A stretch of 64,000 bases of DNA from Xenophilus azovorans DSM 13620 (GTDB lineage: Bacteria; Pseudomonadota; Gammaproteobacteria; Burkholderiales; Burkholderiaceae_C): contig NZ_KN050768.1 in assembly GCF_000745855.1 (NCBI RefSeq), positions 52,546 through 116,545 of the forward strand. Direction: 5' to 3'. Below, one piece after another: positions 1-9,802 of this stretch (position 1 is its first letter; every line of letters begins with the position of its first letter). The translations under genes were made by a program, and so were the position numbers. The notes beneath the pieces were generated by a model. That model saw only the letters and a program-made list of their open reading frames with translations. It did no database searches and was not told the DNA's origin.

Positions 1-235
1 CCGCGTCCGGCCCTTCGGCCACGTTCTCGACGTAGGTCGTCTGCACCCGGCCGGGCAGCGCCGCCTCGACGGCCCGGCGGCCCTGGTCGTGCTGGTGCAC
101 CCAGCCGGCGTCGCCCAGCGGCGTGACGTAGACGAAGCCGATCTTCAGCGGCGCGGCGGCGGGCTGCGCGGGACAGGCAAGGGGGGAAAGCAAAAGACAG
201 GCAGCCGCGAACGCGGCAGCGAGGTTTTTGTACAT
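1..235 (-). CDS. BMP-family ABC transporter substrate-binding protein, N-terminal part only
   Basis: The reading frame on the minus strand starts at an ATG (233-235) and runs off the left edge, so only about 78 residues are visible. It opens with a hydrophobic signal sequence (MYKNLAAAFAAACLLLS) and then reads LKIGFVYVTPLGDAGWVHQHDQG, the first strand and ligand-loop region of the BMP/PnrA family of purine-nucleoside receptors; the complete paralogue at 10853-12016 reads LEIAFAYVGPVGDGGWTFAHDQ at the same place. A Cys follows the signal (SPLAC), but the lipobox is poor because Pro sits at -3, so lipidation is uncertain. A GAGG six bases before the ATG is the likely ribosome site. It lies just downstream of adenine deaminase on the same strand, with a terminator between them. 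The role is inferred to be periplasmic capture of purines or nucleosides. Confidence 0.85.
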   Translation of the reverse strand, partial: MYKNLAAAFAAACLLLSPLACPAQPAAAPLKIGFVYVTPLGDAGWVHQHDQGRRAVEAALPGRVQTTYVENVAEGPDA

Positions 236-270
236 GGTGTTCCTCTACATGGCCCCGGCGTGGATGAACG

Positions 271-304
271 AAAAACGCGCTGCAGCCGGGACGCCTGCAG
301 CGCG
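271..304 (-). terminator. Rho-independent terminator after adenine deaminase
   Basis: Perfect 10-bp inverted repeat CGCGCTGCAG (276-285) and CTGCAGCGCG (295-304) with a 9-base loop. On the minus strand it is followed directly by TTTTT (275-271). It lies after the adenine deaminase stop and only 36 bases before the ATG of the next gene on the same strand, so transcription into that receptor gene must either read through or start inside the hairpin region. Confidence 0.8.
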
Positions 305-338
305 AAGGGGGTGGATTGTAGAAGCCCTGGAACAGGCC

Positions 339-2213
<1,875 letters not shown>

Positions 2214-2221
<8 letters not shown>

Positions 2222-3374
2222 CGAGCGGACTCACGGTCTCGGCGCCCCGCAGGGCCTCGGTGTGCTCGCCCAGGACGGGCAGGTCCGTGCGCAGGGGCAC
2301 GGGCGCGCCGTCGATCCACACCGGGCAGCCGACCGTGCGCGTGCGGGTGGCGCCGGGCAGCTCGATGTCCTGCACCAGTTGCAGGTGCGCAGCCTGCGGG
2401 TCGCACAGCGCCTCGGCGTAGCCGTTGATCGCGGAGGCCGGCACGCCGGCCTTCTCGAAGGCCTGCAGCCAGTGGGCCGCATCGCCGGTGGCGAAGCGCG
2501 CTTCGAGCAGGACCTTGAGCGCGGCCTGGTTCTGCGCCCGCAGCGTGGGCGTCAGGAACCGGGGATCGTCCAGCAGTTGCGGGCTGTCCACGACCTCGCA
2601 CACCGCCTGCCAGAGCCGGTTGTTGCCGGCCGCGATGGCGAACCAGCCGTCGCGCGCGCGAAAGGCCTCGTAGGGAGCGTTGCGCGGATGCGCCGACCCG
2701 AGCTTGCGCGGGTTGGTGCCGGTGCCGAAGTATTCGCTGGTCTGCAGCGCGGCAATGGCCAGCGTCGTGCCGAACATGGGCACGTCGATGTGTCCGCCCG
2801 GGCCGCCCGCGGCCACGCGCGCCAGCATCGACGACACGGTGAACGCGCCGTAGAGACCGGCGGCGAAGTCGGCGATCGGCACGCCGCACTTCACCGGCGC
2901 GCCGTCGGCCTCGCCCGTCACGCTCATCACGCCGGCGGCTGCCTGGATCGTGAGGTCGAAGCCGCCCTCGGCGGCGCGCGGGCCGGTCTGGCCGAAGGCG
3001 GAGATCGAGCAATAGACCAGCGAAGGCTTTCGCGGTTCGAACCAGTCCCATCCGAGACCGAGCCGCTGCATGACGCCGGGGCGGTTGTTCTCGACCAGCA
3101 CGTCGGCTTCGAGCACCAGCGATCGCGCCAGCGCCAGGTCGGCCGGCGCCTTGAGGTCCAGCGCCACCGAGCGCTTGCCGCGGTTCAGCGACGCGAAGTT
3201 TTCGCTGTAGCCGCCCGACAGCGGCGGCCACTGCCGCAGCGAATCTCCCTCCCGCGGCTCGACCTTGACGACCTCGGCCCCGTAGTCCGACAGCAGCATG
3301 CCGCAGAACGGCCCTGCCGCGACCTGGCAGAACTCCACGACCTTGACGCCGGACAGGGGTAGCTGGGAACTCAT
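2214..3374 (-). CDS. CaiB/BaiF (family III) CoA-transferase
   Basis: 386 residues. The N-terminal LSGVKVVEFCQVAAGPFCGMLLSDYGAEVVKVEP and NRGKRSVALDLK blocks are diagnostic of family III CoA-transferases, which swap CoA between carboxylic acids through an aspartyl-CoA intermediate. Asp169, in GVPIADFAAG, lies at the family's catalytic aspartate position. The ATG at 3374 (MSSQLPLSG) is chosen because the longer frame adds 38 residues of non-homologous sequence; an AAAGGA lies just before it. Neighbours are the MmgE/PrpD gene upstream (25-base gap) and the crotonase downstream (overlap). It probably moves CoA on or off an intermediate of this cassette; the substrate is unknown. Confidence 0.87.
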
Positions 3375-3399
3375 CGGAAATCCTTTTCTCGGGTGCGGT

Positions 3400-4800
3400 T
3401 CATTGCGGCGCGCGGCGCAGGCGGCCCACCCACCGGGCATCGGGCTGCCGGTGCAGGTCGCGCAGGGTCTCGAGGGCGGCCGCGGCATAGTCCGGGCCGA
3501 GGTGGGCGCAGTTGGTCTCGAACTTCTCGATCAGGTGCGCGAGAGACATCGGACGGTGCAGGCTCCCGTAGGCGTCGTCGACGCGGTCCTGCCACAGCAG
3601 CTCGTCGCCGGCGAAGAACTTCAGCGCCCCTGCCACGTGCTGCGGGAACACGGCCTCGAAGGACGGGTCGGTGGTGAACTCGACCTTCGAGGCCAGCGCG
3701 CGCGTCGCGTCGTCGCAGACGTAGTTCTCCCTGAAATCGGGCAGGAAGAGATGTCCGGTTCCCGGCTTCAGCAGCGCGCGGGCAATGCAGTACGGTGCGC
3801 TCATCAGGGCCATGAAGGGGTCGGCCGGTGCGATTTTCGTGGCCTTGGGCGTGAACAGCGTGACGAAGCGCCCCGTGGCGCTGGCCTCGATGCGCGTGAC
3901 GGCGCCGAGCCGCTGGCCGATGCCGGCGCGCGCGCGGTCGGCCATCTCCACCAGGGGGTGGATGATGTATTCGAGGGGATACCACTTGAACGACATCTCC
4001 TCGCACACCCAGGGCGTGTCCGCCTGCCGGCGCAGCGCCTCGGGCCGGTAGGTGTTGCCCGTGAATGCCTCGAAGAAGCCCTGGCCGGTTTCGAGCACCG
4101 AATCGGGCCCCGTGAAGCCCTCCTTCGCCAGCAGCGCCGCCGCGAGCCCGGCCTGCGCCGCCCAGCCGGCCTGCGTCCGCTTGGTGGAGTTGTCCCCGCG
4201 GGACACGGATGCCAGCCCGCCGGCGTAGCTGCAGGCAATGGCGATCGCCTGCGCGAAGCGCTCCTCGTCGAGCCGCGCGACCTTGGCGGCGGCCGCGGCC
4301 GCGGCGATGGTGCCGAGGATGGCGGTCGGAAAGAAGCCGCGGTTGCGCACGGCCGTGCCGTTCCACTCCGTCGAGCAGGCGGCCCAGCCGATGCGTCCAC
4401 CGACCTCGTCGCCGGCCATCACCGCCTCGAGAAAGGTGCGGCCGTCGGCATCGAAGAGCTCGCAGGCCGCCATGGCGGCGGGAATGACGATGGTCGAGAA
4501 ATGCGCCACCGAAGGCAGGTGCACGTCGTCGAAGTCGTATCCGTGGCCCAGCGTGGCGTTCATGAACGCCGCGCCGGCCGGCGTCAGCCGCTCGGCCCGG
4601 CCCACGACACTGCAGACCCCGTCGCCGGTGTTGACCTGCTGGGCGCGCAACGACGCGTCGGCGAATGCCTCGGGCGACGAGGCCGCCATGCAGCCCAAGG
4701 TGTCGAGGACCGTGATGTCCAGCGCCTTGCGCGTGTCGCTGCCGATGGCATCCAGCCCGCACGCCACCGCCATGCGGGCGAGATCGTGGTGATATGCCAT
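3400..4800 (-). CDS. MmgE/PrpD family protein
   Basis: 466 residues beginning MAYHHDLARMAVACGLDAIGSDTRKALDITVLDTLGCMAAS, followed by the GHGYDFDDVHLPSVAHFSTIVIPAAMA block typical of the MmgE/PrpD fold. Characterised members include 2-methylcitrate dehydratase, cis-aconitate decarboxylase and iminodisuccinate epimerase, so the family fixes the fold but not the reaction; a dehydration, hydration or epimerisation of a polycarboxylate or beta-hydroxy acid is likely. The start at 4800 matches family N-termini; an upstream in-frame extension overlapping the CoA-transferase gene looks like an artefact. One base separates its ATG from the stop of the upstream beta-subunit gene, so it is tightly co-translated. 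Confidence 0.82.
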   Translation of the reverse strand: MAYHHDLARMAVACGLDAIGSDTRKALDITVLDTLGCMAASSPEAFADASLRAQQVNTGDGVCSVVGRAERLTPAGAAFMNATLGHGYDFDDVHLPSVAHFSTIVIPAAMAACELFDADGRTFLEAVMAGDEVGGRIGWAACSTEWNGTAVRNRGFFPTAILGTIAAAAAAAKVARLDEERFAQAIAIACSYAGGLASVSRGDNSTKRTQAGWAAQAGLAAALLAKEGFTGPDSVLETGQGFFEAFTGNTYRPEALRRQADTPWVCEEMSFKWYPLEYIIHPLVEMADRARAGIGQRLGAVTRIEASATGRFVTLFTPKATKIAPADPFMALMSAPYCIARALLKPGTGHLFLPDFRENYVCDDATRALASKVEFTTDPSFEAVFPQHVAGALKFFAGDELLWQDRVDDAYGSLHRPMSLAHLIEKFETNCAHLGPDYAAAALETLRDLHRQPDARWVGRLRRAPQ

Positions 4801-4801
4801 G

Positions 4802-5545
4802 TCAGCCGGCCTCTGCCATGAACGCGCTGGCCGCGAAGTTGGGGTACACCTCCGCCACCTCGCGGCGGGCGAAGCCGCGCAGCAGCGCGAGTTCCTCGGT
4901 GGTGGGTTCCGGGGTGGTGGGCACATCGGCGGGACAGTCGAACTCGAAACCCGTGTGCTGCATCACCTCCTGCACGGTGTGGCCCGGATGCACGCTCTGC
5001 AGCGTGAAGCGGGCGTGCTGCCGGTCGAAGCTGAACACGCACAGGCCGGTGACCAGCGCCACCGGCCCGCCGGGGCGGAACACGCCTTCGGGCGATACGC
5101 CGGGCGCGCTGATGAAATCGACCTTCGGCACGAACACGCGCCGCGAATGCTCCTCGCGGAACAGGATGGTGCGCAGCCCGGTGTAGTACTGCAGCGCCGA
5201 GCCGAACGAGCCCGCGAAGCGCACCCGCGTGCGTGGATAGCCGTCGACGCCTACGAGGTTGATGTTGCCCTGCCCGTCGATCTGGCCGCCGCTGAAGAAC
5301 TGGACGTCCACGCGTCCCTTGGCCGAGAAGTCGTACTGCTCGCGGATGCCGCCGGTGAACAGCTTGTTGAACTTGAAGCTGCCCAGGATCGACAGCGTGA
5401 AGTCGCCCTTGCGCCGCGCATGGACCGCCAGGGCGGCCGCGGCGGGGATGGGCGAGGTGTTGCCCACCCCGATGCTCCTGGCGTCGTGGCACAGCCGCGC
5501 GAGGACGGTGGCCAGGAGTTCCTGCTGTGTGTAGCGTGAAGACAT
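4802..5545 (-). CDS. CoA-transferase family I beta subunit, IpdB-like
   Basis: 247 residues related to the beta subunits of glutaconate CoA-transferase and the ring-opening hydrolase IpdAB. Features are the GVGNTSPIPAAAALAVHARR block, GGQIDGQGNINLVGV and a C-terminal half with the VKVDF-like FVPKVDFISAPGVSPEG. Where family I CoA-transferases carry the Glu that binds CoA (an ESG/ENG-type segment), I read SILGSFKFNKL, with no Glu; IpdB-type proteins are also reported to lack it. That points toward hydrolysis of a cyclic beta-diketone or beta-ketoacyl-CoA ring rather than CoA transfer, but the alignment is by eye. It pairs with the alpha subunit 14 bases upstream. Confidence 0.78.
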   Translation of the reverse strand: MSSRYTQQELLATVLARLCHDARSIGVGNTSPIPAAAALAVHARRKGDFTLSILGSFKFNKLFTGGIREQYDFSAKGRVDVQFFSGGQIDGQGNINLVGVDGYPRTRVRFAGSFGSALQYYTGLRTILFREEHSRRVFVPKVDFISAPGVSPEGVFRPGGPVALVTGLCVFSFDRQHARFTLQSVHPGHTVQEVMQHTGFEFDCPADVPTTPEPTTEELALLRGFARREVAEVYPNFAASAFMAEAG

Positions 5546-5559
5546 GGGTTCCTGCCCCT

Positions 5560-6405
5560 TCATGCCGCGGCGCGGCTCTTTTTCTCGAACACGAACTCGT
5601 CGAGGTAGGCCGCGAAGCCCTCCTCCGTGCGCGCCATGGCGGCATACCGCGTCATGTGCGGGGCATCGAACGGGTATTCGCTGCCGAAGGCCACCGGCCA
5701 GGCGCCGCGTTCCACGTGCACCGTGGCCGTGGTGTAGAGCTGCGACACGGTCGACGGCGCGAGGTGCTTGTCCTCCAGCAGGTCGCCCTCGTAGAAGTTC
5801 TCGAAGGTGGCGATCACGCGTTTCGCGGCCTGCGCCATGGCCATCACCTCGAAGGCCTTGCCGACCCAGACGTTGCCGTGGCGGTCCCCGTAGAGGCCGT
5901 GGAACAGCACGACGTCGGGCTGCAGCGCGGGCAGCAGCACGATGGGATCGCCGCCGTCCGCGTAGGGATTGGCGATGACCTGCCATTCGGGCCGGTACTT
6001 GAGGATGTCCGACCCGATCAGGCCGCGCATCGGCATGAAGGGCAATCCCTTCTGCGCCGCGGCGATGGACGAGTGGAAGGCCGGGCAGGTCGTGTCGCGC
6101 ACCTCCATGCGGCCGGCCGAGGCCCAGGCGCGGAAGCGCGGCGCAAGGCCGAAGTCGCCCAGGATCACGCCGGGCATCTCGAGGTAGCTGACGCAGCCTG
6201 CGCCGATGAGCAGGTCCGCCACGTACCCGCTGGGCGGACCGCCGATGAGCCGCAGGTTGCGCGCACCCTTGCGCACCAGCGCACGCGCGGCCTCGGCCGG
6301 TGCGCCGCCGTAGTCGGCGGGAACGACGAGCGTGTCGCCGTCGCGCACGTACTCGGCGAGTTCGGCCACGTTCTGCAGCACGACGGGAGGGATTCTTTCT
6401 TCCAT
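5560..6405 (-). CDS. CoA-transferase family I alpha subunit, IpdA-like
   Basis: 281 residues, alpha partner of the downstream gene. Recognisable blocks are VRDGDTLVVPADYGGAPAEAARAL near the N-terminus, the central GVILGDFGLAPRFR, and the IVLLPALQPDVVLFHG and DRHGNVWVGKAFEVMAMAQAAKRVIATFE segments shared with GctA/IpdA-type subunits. The start at 6405 (MEERIPP) is used because the 11 residues of the longer frame overlap the upstream ligase gene. It lies 2 bases after the ligase stop. Alpha and beta together probably form a heterotetramer acting on a CoA-activated intermediate made by the ligase; whether it transfers CoA or opens a ring is not settled by sequence. Confidence 0.8.
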   Translation of the reverse strand: MEERIPPVVLQNVAELAEYVRDGDTLVVPADYGGAPAEAARALVRKGARNLRLIGGPPSGYVADLLIGAGCVSYLEMPGVILGDFGLAPRFRAWASAGRMEVRDTTCPAFHSSIAAAQKGLPFMPMRGLIGSDILKYRPEWQVIANPYADGGDPIVLLPALQPDVVLFHGLYGDRHGNVWVGKAFEVMAMAQAAKRVIATFENFYEGDLLEDKHLAPSTVSQLYTTATVHVERGAWPVAFGSEYPFDAPHMTRYAAMARTEEGFAAYLDEFVFEKKSRAAA

Positions 6406-6406
6406 G

Positions 6407-7807
6407 TCAGGCCTTCGCTTCCTGGCCGGGCAGCACATGCACCAGCTTGGTCTTGAGGTTGGAGGTGGCGAGCGAACCCGCCGCGACGATCTGTGCCTTG
6501 AGCCGGACCTTCAGCAGCAGGTGGACCTTGGCCTCGATCTTCCGGGCCAGGTCATCCCACGACGATTCGGGCAATGCGGACGCCGCCTCGATGGTCATCC
6601 GCACCGGCGGCGTGACGCTGGGCAGCGGCCGATCGAGCACGATCTGCATCTGGCCCGAGATGTCGGGCGAGAATGTCTCGACCACTTCCTTGATCGCCGT
6701 CGGGTAGACCTTCACGCCGGCGATGTTCATGAGGTCGTCCGCGCGGCCGACGAAATGGAAGCGCGACCCGAAGCGCCCGCAGTGCGGGCACTCGCCCACG
6801 TTGAGCTTGAGGATGTCGCCCGTGGCGTAGCGCAGCGCGGGGGCGGCCTCGTACTCCAGGCCGGTATGGATCGCCTCGCCGACCTGCCCGTCCACGAGCG
6901 GCAGCGGCTTGCGCGTCTCCGGGTCGACGAGGTCATAGCGGAAGCAGTAGTCCTCTGCCATGTAGTGCAGGCCCTGGTGGTCCGGTCCGCCGCACTCCAC
7001 GGTCGCGTTGGTCCAGGCGCCGGAACTGGAATCGAAGACCTTGGCGCCGGTACCTTCCTGCAGCCGCCTGCGGTAGGCCGGAATGGCCATGCCGGGCTCT
7101 CCGCCGACCAGGATCACCTCGATGCCCATGGTGTTGAGCGGCCGGCCGAGCTGCTCCGGCGCGCGGGCGATCAGGTGCGAGACCATCGACGGCGTGGCGA
7201 ACAGCACGCGCGGCCGGCACGCCTCGATGTACTGCAGCGCCTTGGTCACGCCCGCTTCCGCGCCGAGCGGGATCGGGCGCGCGCCGTAGGCTTCGGCAGC
7301 CTGCACCATGGTCGTGCCGGCCACCCAGATCGACAGCCCGAACAACTGCAGGATCGAGTCGCCGCGCCGCAGCCCGATCATCTCGAAGACGCGGCCGATC
7401 GTCAGGTAGGTGAGCTCGAGATCCTTGCGCGTGAACAGATAGAAGGTGGGAAGCCCGGTGGTGCCCGAGGTGCCCGCGACGTGGATCACGTCCTCGACGG
7501 GCGCGCACAGGTGCATGCCGAAAGGATGGCCGTACTTCTCGAGCGACTGCGCCTGCGACTCCCGGTGCAGTGCCTTGGTGAGGAACGCAGGCAGCGCGCG
7601 GAACTCGTCGATGGTGCGGATGTCGCGCGGATCCGTTATGCCTGCCTCGCGCATCTTCGCGTTGTAGTACTCGTTCTTGAAGCAGTAGGCCATCTGGGGC
7701 CCGAGCTTGCGCATGCGCAGCTCGTCGAGCGCGGCCATGTAGGCAATGGGATCTTTCCTGGCGATCGCGTCGGCGTAGCCGGGCCCGAAGGGGGATGTCG
7801 TCTGCAT
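6407..7807 (-). CDS. Phenylacetate-CoA ligase-like AMP-forming acyl-CoA ligase
   Basis: 466 residues, close in length and layout to PaaK-type ligases. The P-loop reads VAGTSGTTGLPTF (about residue 110), with VGGEPG in the middle, YATGDIL and a cysteine-containing ECPHCGRFGSRFHFVGRADDLMNIAGVKVYP segment in the hinge region, and a C-terminal lid domain ending KTKLVHVLP. It would activate a carboxylic acid with ATP and CoA and so start the cassette. It begins the run of enzyme genes directly after the Bug receptor gene (20-base gap), a layout that fits uptake followed by activation of the same acid. The substrate cannot be read from the sequence; an aromatic or alicyclic acid is plausible from the ligase family. 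Confidence 0.85.
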   Translation of the reverse strand: MQTTSPFGPGYADAIARKDPIAYMAALDELRMRKLGPQMAYCFKNEYYNAKMREAGITDPRDIRTIDEFRALPAFLTKALHRESQAQSLEKYGHPFGMHLCAPVEDVIHVAGTSGTTGLPTFYLFTRKDLELTYLTIGRVFEMIGLRRGDSILQLFGLSIWVAGTTMVQAAEAYGARPIPLGAEAGVTKALQYIEACRPRVLFATPSMVSHLIARAPEQLGRPLNTMGIEVILVGGEPGMAIPAYRRRLQEGTGAKVFDSSSGAWTNATVECGGPDHQGLHYMAEDYCFRYDLVDPETRKPLPLVDGQVGEAIHTGLEYEAAPALRYATGDILKLNVGECPHCGRFGSRFHFVGRADDLMNIAGVKVYPTAIKEVVETFSPDISGQMQIVLDRPLPSVTPPVRMTIEAASALPESSWDDLARKIEAKVHLLLKVRLKAQIVAAGSLATSNLKTKLVHVLPGQEAKA

Positions 7808-7827
7808 CTGCGTTTTCTCGTTTGCGG

Positions 7828-8793
7828 TCAGTTGATGGCGGTCAGGTTGGTGGACTTGATGATGGCGCCGTAGCGCGCAAGGTCGTCGCGAATCCGGTCG
7901 GCGAAGTCCTGCGGGGTGCCCGGCATCGGGAATCCGCCCAGCGACTCGAGACGCTTCTTGATGTCGGGCATGGCCAGGATGCGCACGACCTCCTGGTTGA
8001 ACTTGGCGACGATGTCGTCGGGCACGGCGGCAGGCGCGACGAAGCCATACCAGGTGCCGAACTCGAACTCCTTGCCCGTCGCCTCCAGGGCCGTGGGCAC
8101 ATCGGGTGCGAGCGGATGGCGCTGCCGGGCCGTGATGGCGAGCGCGCGCAGCTTGCCTGCCTCCACCAGCGGCTTGCCGACGAGCACCGTGTCGAGCGCG
8201 TACTGCACCTCGCCGCCGGCCACGGCCGCCACCGCAGGCGCGCTGCCCTTGTAGGGGATGTGCTTGGCATCGATCCCCATCACCTTCTTGAAAGACTCGC
8301 CGGCGATGAACGAGATGCTGCTCGATCCCGCGTAGTTGAACTTGCCCGGGTTGCGCTGTGCGAGCGCGATGAAGTCGGGCAGCGTCGTGGCCGGCACCTC
8401 GTTGTTCACGAGCACGAAGATCGGAGAGCTCGCGATGAGGGCCACCGGGCGCAGGTCCTTGATGTCGTAGTTGGCCTTCGTGTAGAGGTACTTGTTGATG
8501 GCCAGGGTGGGCGTCACGATGCCGAGGGTGTAGCCGTCGGGCGGCGCCTTGGCCACGAGTTCGGAGCCGATCTGCGTGTCCGCGCCCGGCTTGTTGTCGA
8601 CGACCACGGGCTGCCCCCACGCCTCGCCGAGCTTCTGCCCCACCAGCCGCGCCATCACGTCCGCGCCGCCGCCGGGCGGGTACGGAACGATGATCCGGAT
8701 GGGCTTTTCGGGGTAGCCCGCGGCGGCGGCGCCCGAGATCATCATCAGCGGCAGGGCGATCACACCCGCGAGCTTCGTCAGTGTCATGTGCAT
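7828..8793 (-). CDS. Bug-type (TctC family) periplasmic solute receptor
   Basis: 321 residues with a signal peptide (MHMTLTKLAGVIALPLMMISGAAAA) and the family blocks YPEKPIRIIVPYPPGGGADVMARL, DNKPGADTQIG, PPDGYTLG and HIPYKGSAP. Such receptors bind mono- and dicarboxylates or related solutes in the periplasm for tripartite tricarboxylate transporters; no TctA/TctB membrane gene is present in the window. The ATG at 8793 has AAGGAG seven bases upstream, which decides it over an in-frame codon 24 bases earlier. It heads the leftward enzyme cassette. A palindromic site (8811-8827) lies just upstream, matching one in front of the second Bug gene at 9803, so both are probably under the IclR regulator between them. 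Confidence 0.92.
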   Translation of the reverse strand: MHMTLTKLAGVIALPLMMISGAAAAGYPEKPIRIIVPYPPGGGADVMARLVGQKLGEAWGQPVVVDNKPGADTQIGSELVAKAPPDGYTLGIVTPTLAINKYLYTKANYDIKDLRPVALIASSPIFVLVNNEVPATTLPDFIALAQRNPGKFNYAGSSSISFIAGESFKKVMGIDAKHIPYKGSAPAVAAVAGGEVQYALDTVLVGKPLVEAGKLRALAITARQRHPLAPDVPTALEATGKEFEFGTWYGFVAPAAVPDDIVAKFNQEVVRILAMPDIKKRLESLGGFPMPGTPQDFADRIRDDLARYGAIIKSTNLTAIN

Positions 8794-8810
8794 GTCTTGT
8801 CTCCTTGAGT

Positions 8811-8827
8811 TTTCCAAATAATAGAAC
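8811..8827. promoter_or_regulatory. Putative IclR operator, left copy
   Basis: The sequence TTTCCAAATAATAGAAC lies 18 bases upstream of the Bug gene ATG at 8793. It matches the perfect palindrome at 9755-9771 at 14 of 17 positions. A second GTTCC half-site follows at once (8830-8834). The position between divergent genes and the match to the other copy suggest binding by the IclR protein encoded at 8921. Confidence 0.6.
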
Positions 8828-8920
8828 GCCGTTCCTATTTATGAGATAATTTAGCGGTGGACGCGAAACGGTGTCAAGCACGCCGCGCCCGCCATCCGCA
8901 CTTCAGAAGGAGAGACCCGC

Positions 8921-9685
8921 GTGGAAAAAACAGTCATCAAGGCCTTCAATACCCTCGAACTCCTGGCGACGAGTTCCGAGCCGCAAGGGGTCACGGCATT
9001 GAGCCAGGCGCTGGGCCTGGGCAAGAGCAACGTGCACCGCATGCTGGCCACGCTGGTCGCCGCGGGCTACGTCCGCGCCACCGGCGGCGGGCGCTACGAG
9101 GCCACGCTGCGCATGTGGGAGTACGGCACGCACGTGCTCATGCGCAACGACGTCAAGCGCGTGGCCGGTCCGCTGCTGCAGCGGCTCGTCAAGGCCACGG
9201 GCGAGACCGCCCACCTCTCGGTGCTCGACGGGCGGGAGGTGGTGTACGTGGACAAGATCGACGGCGATCACCCGGTACGGGCCTACTCGCGCATCGGCGC
9301 GCGCGCGCCTGCGCATGCGGTGGCCACGGGCAAGGCGCTGCTGGCCGGCCAGTCCGCCTCCTTCATCGAGAGCTACGCCGCGGAACTGCCGCCCGAGGGC
9401 TTCACCGGCAAGACCATCGTCACGCCCGTGGCCTTCATCAAGGCCATGGAGGAGATCCGCGAGAAGGGCGTGGCCTACAACACGGGCGAGTGGCGCGAAG
9501 GCGTCTGCGGCGTCGCCTCGCCCATCAGGGACAGCAGCGGCACCGTGGTGGCGGCGCTGGGCATCTCGGGGCCGGCCGAACGGCTCAAGCCCGCGGCGCT
9601 GCGCAAGTACTCGACCGTCGTGATCGAGGCCGCGGCCCAGGCGTCGAGGGCGCTGGGCTTCCTCCAGCACGCCGCATCGCGCTGA
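8921..9685 (+). CDS. IclR-family transcriptional regulator
   Basis: 254 residues. An N-terminal winged helix-turn-helix (about residues 6-60, with VTALSQALGLGKSNVHRMLATLVAAGYV) precedes an IclR effector domain that includes AHLSVLDGREVVYVDKIDG and the conserved GRAPAHAVATGKALLA-like block (here GARAPAHAVATGKALLAGQ). It starts at GTG 8921 with AAGGAG eight bases upstream. It lies between two divergently arranged Bug receptor genes and is flanked by two matching palindromes, so it very likely controls the leftward catabolic cassette, the rightward Bug gene and possibly itself. The ligand is probably the transported acid or its CoA ester; activator or repressor role cannot be told. Confidence 0.9.
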   Translation: MEKTVIKAFNTLELLATSSEPQGVTALSQALGLGKSNVHRMLATLVAAGYVRATGGGRYEATLRMWEYGTHVLMRNDVKRVAGPLLQRLVKATGETAHLSVLDGREVVYVDKIDGDHPVRAYSRIGARAPAHAVATGKALLAGQSASFIESYAAELPPEGFTGKTIVTPVAFIKAMEEIREKGVAYNTGEWREGVCGVASPIRDSSGTVVAALGISGPAERLKPAALRKYSTVVIEAAAQASRALGFLQHAASR

Positions 9686-9754
9686 GGCGCATGGCCGCAC
9701 GGGATTGACAGTGCCCTGATGCGACTCTAGAGTGGTTCCAAATATCGATCAGTC

Positions 9755-9771
9755 GTTCCAATTAATGGAAC
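9755..9771. promoter_or_regulatory. Putative IclR operator, right copy
   Basis: GTTCCAATTAATGGAAC is a perfect palindrome with 6-base arms around ATTAA, 31 bases upstream of the Bug gene ATG at 9803. A degenerate extra half-site GGTTCCAAAT lies at 9734-9743. It closely matches the copy at 8811-8827 on the other side of the IclR gene. Confidence 0.65.
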
Positions 9772-9802
9772 AAATTGAACAAACCACCACTGGAGACAAC
9801 GC

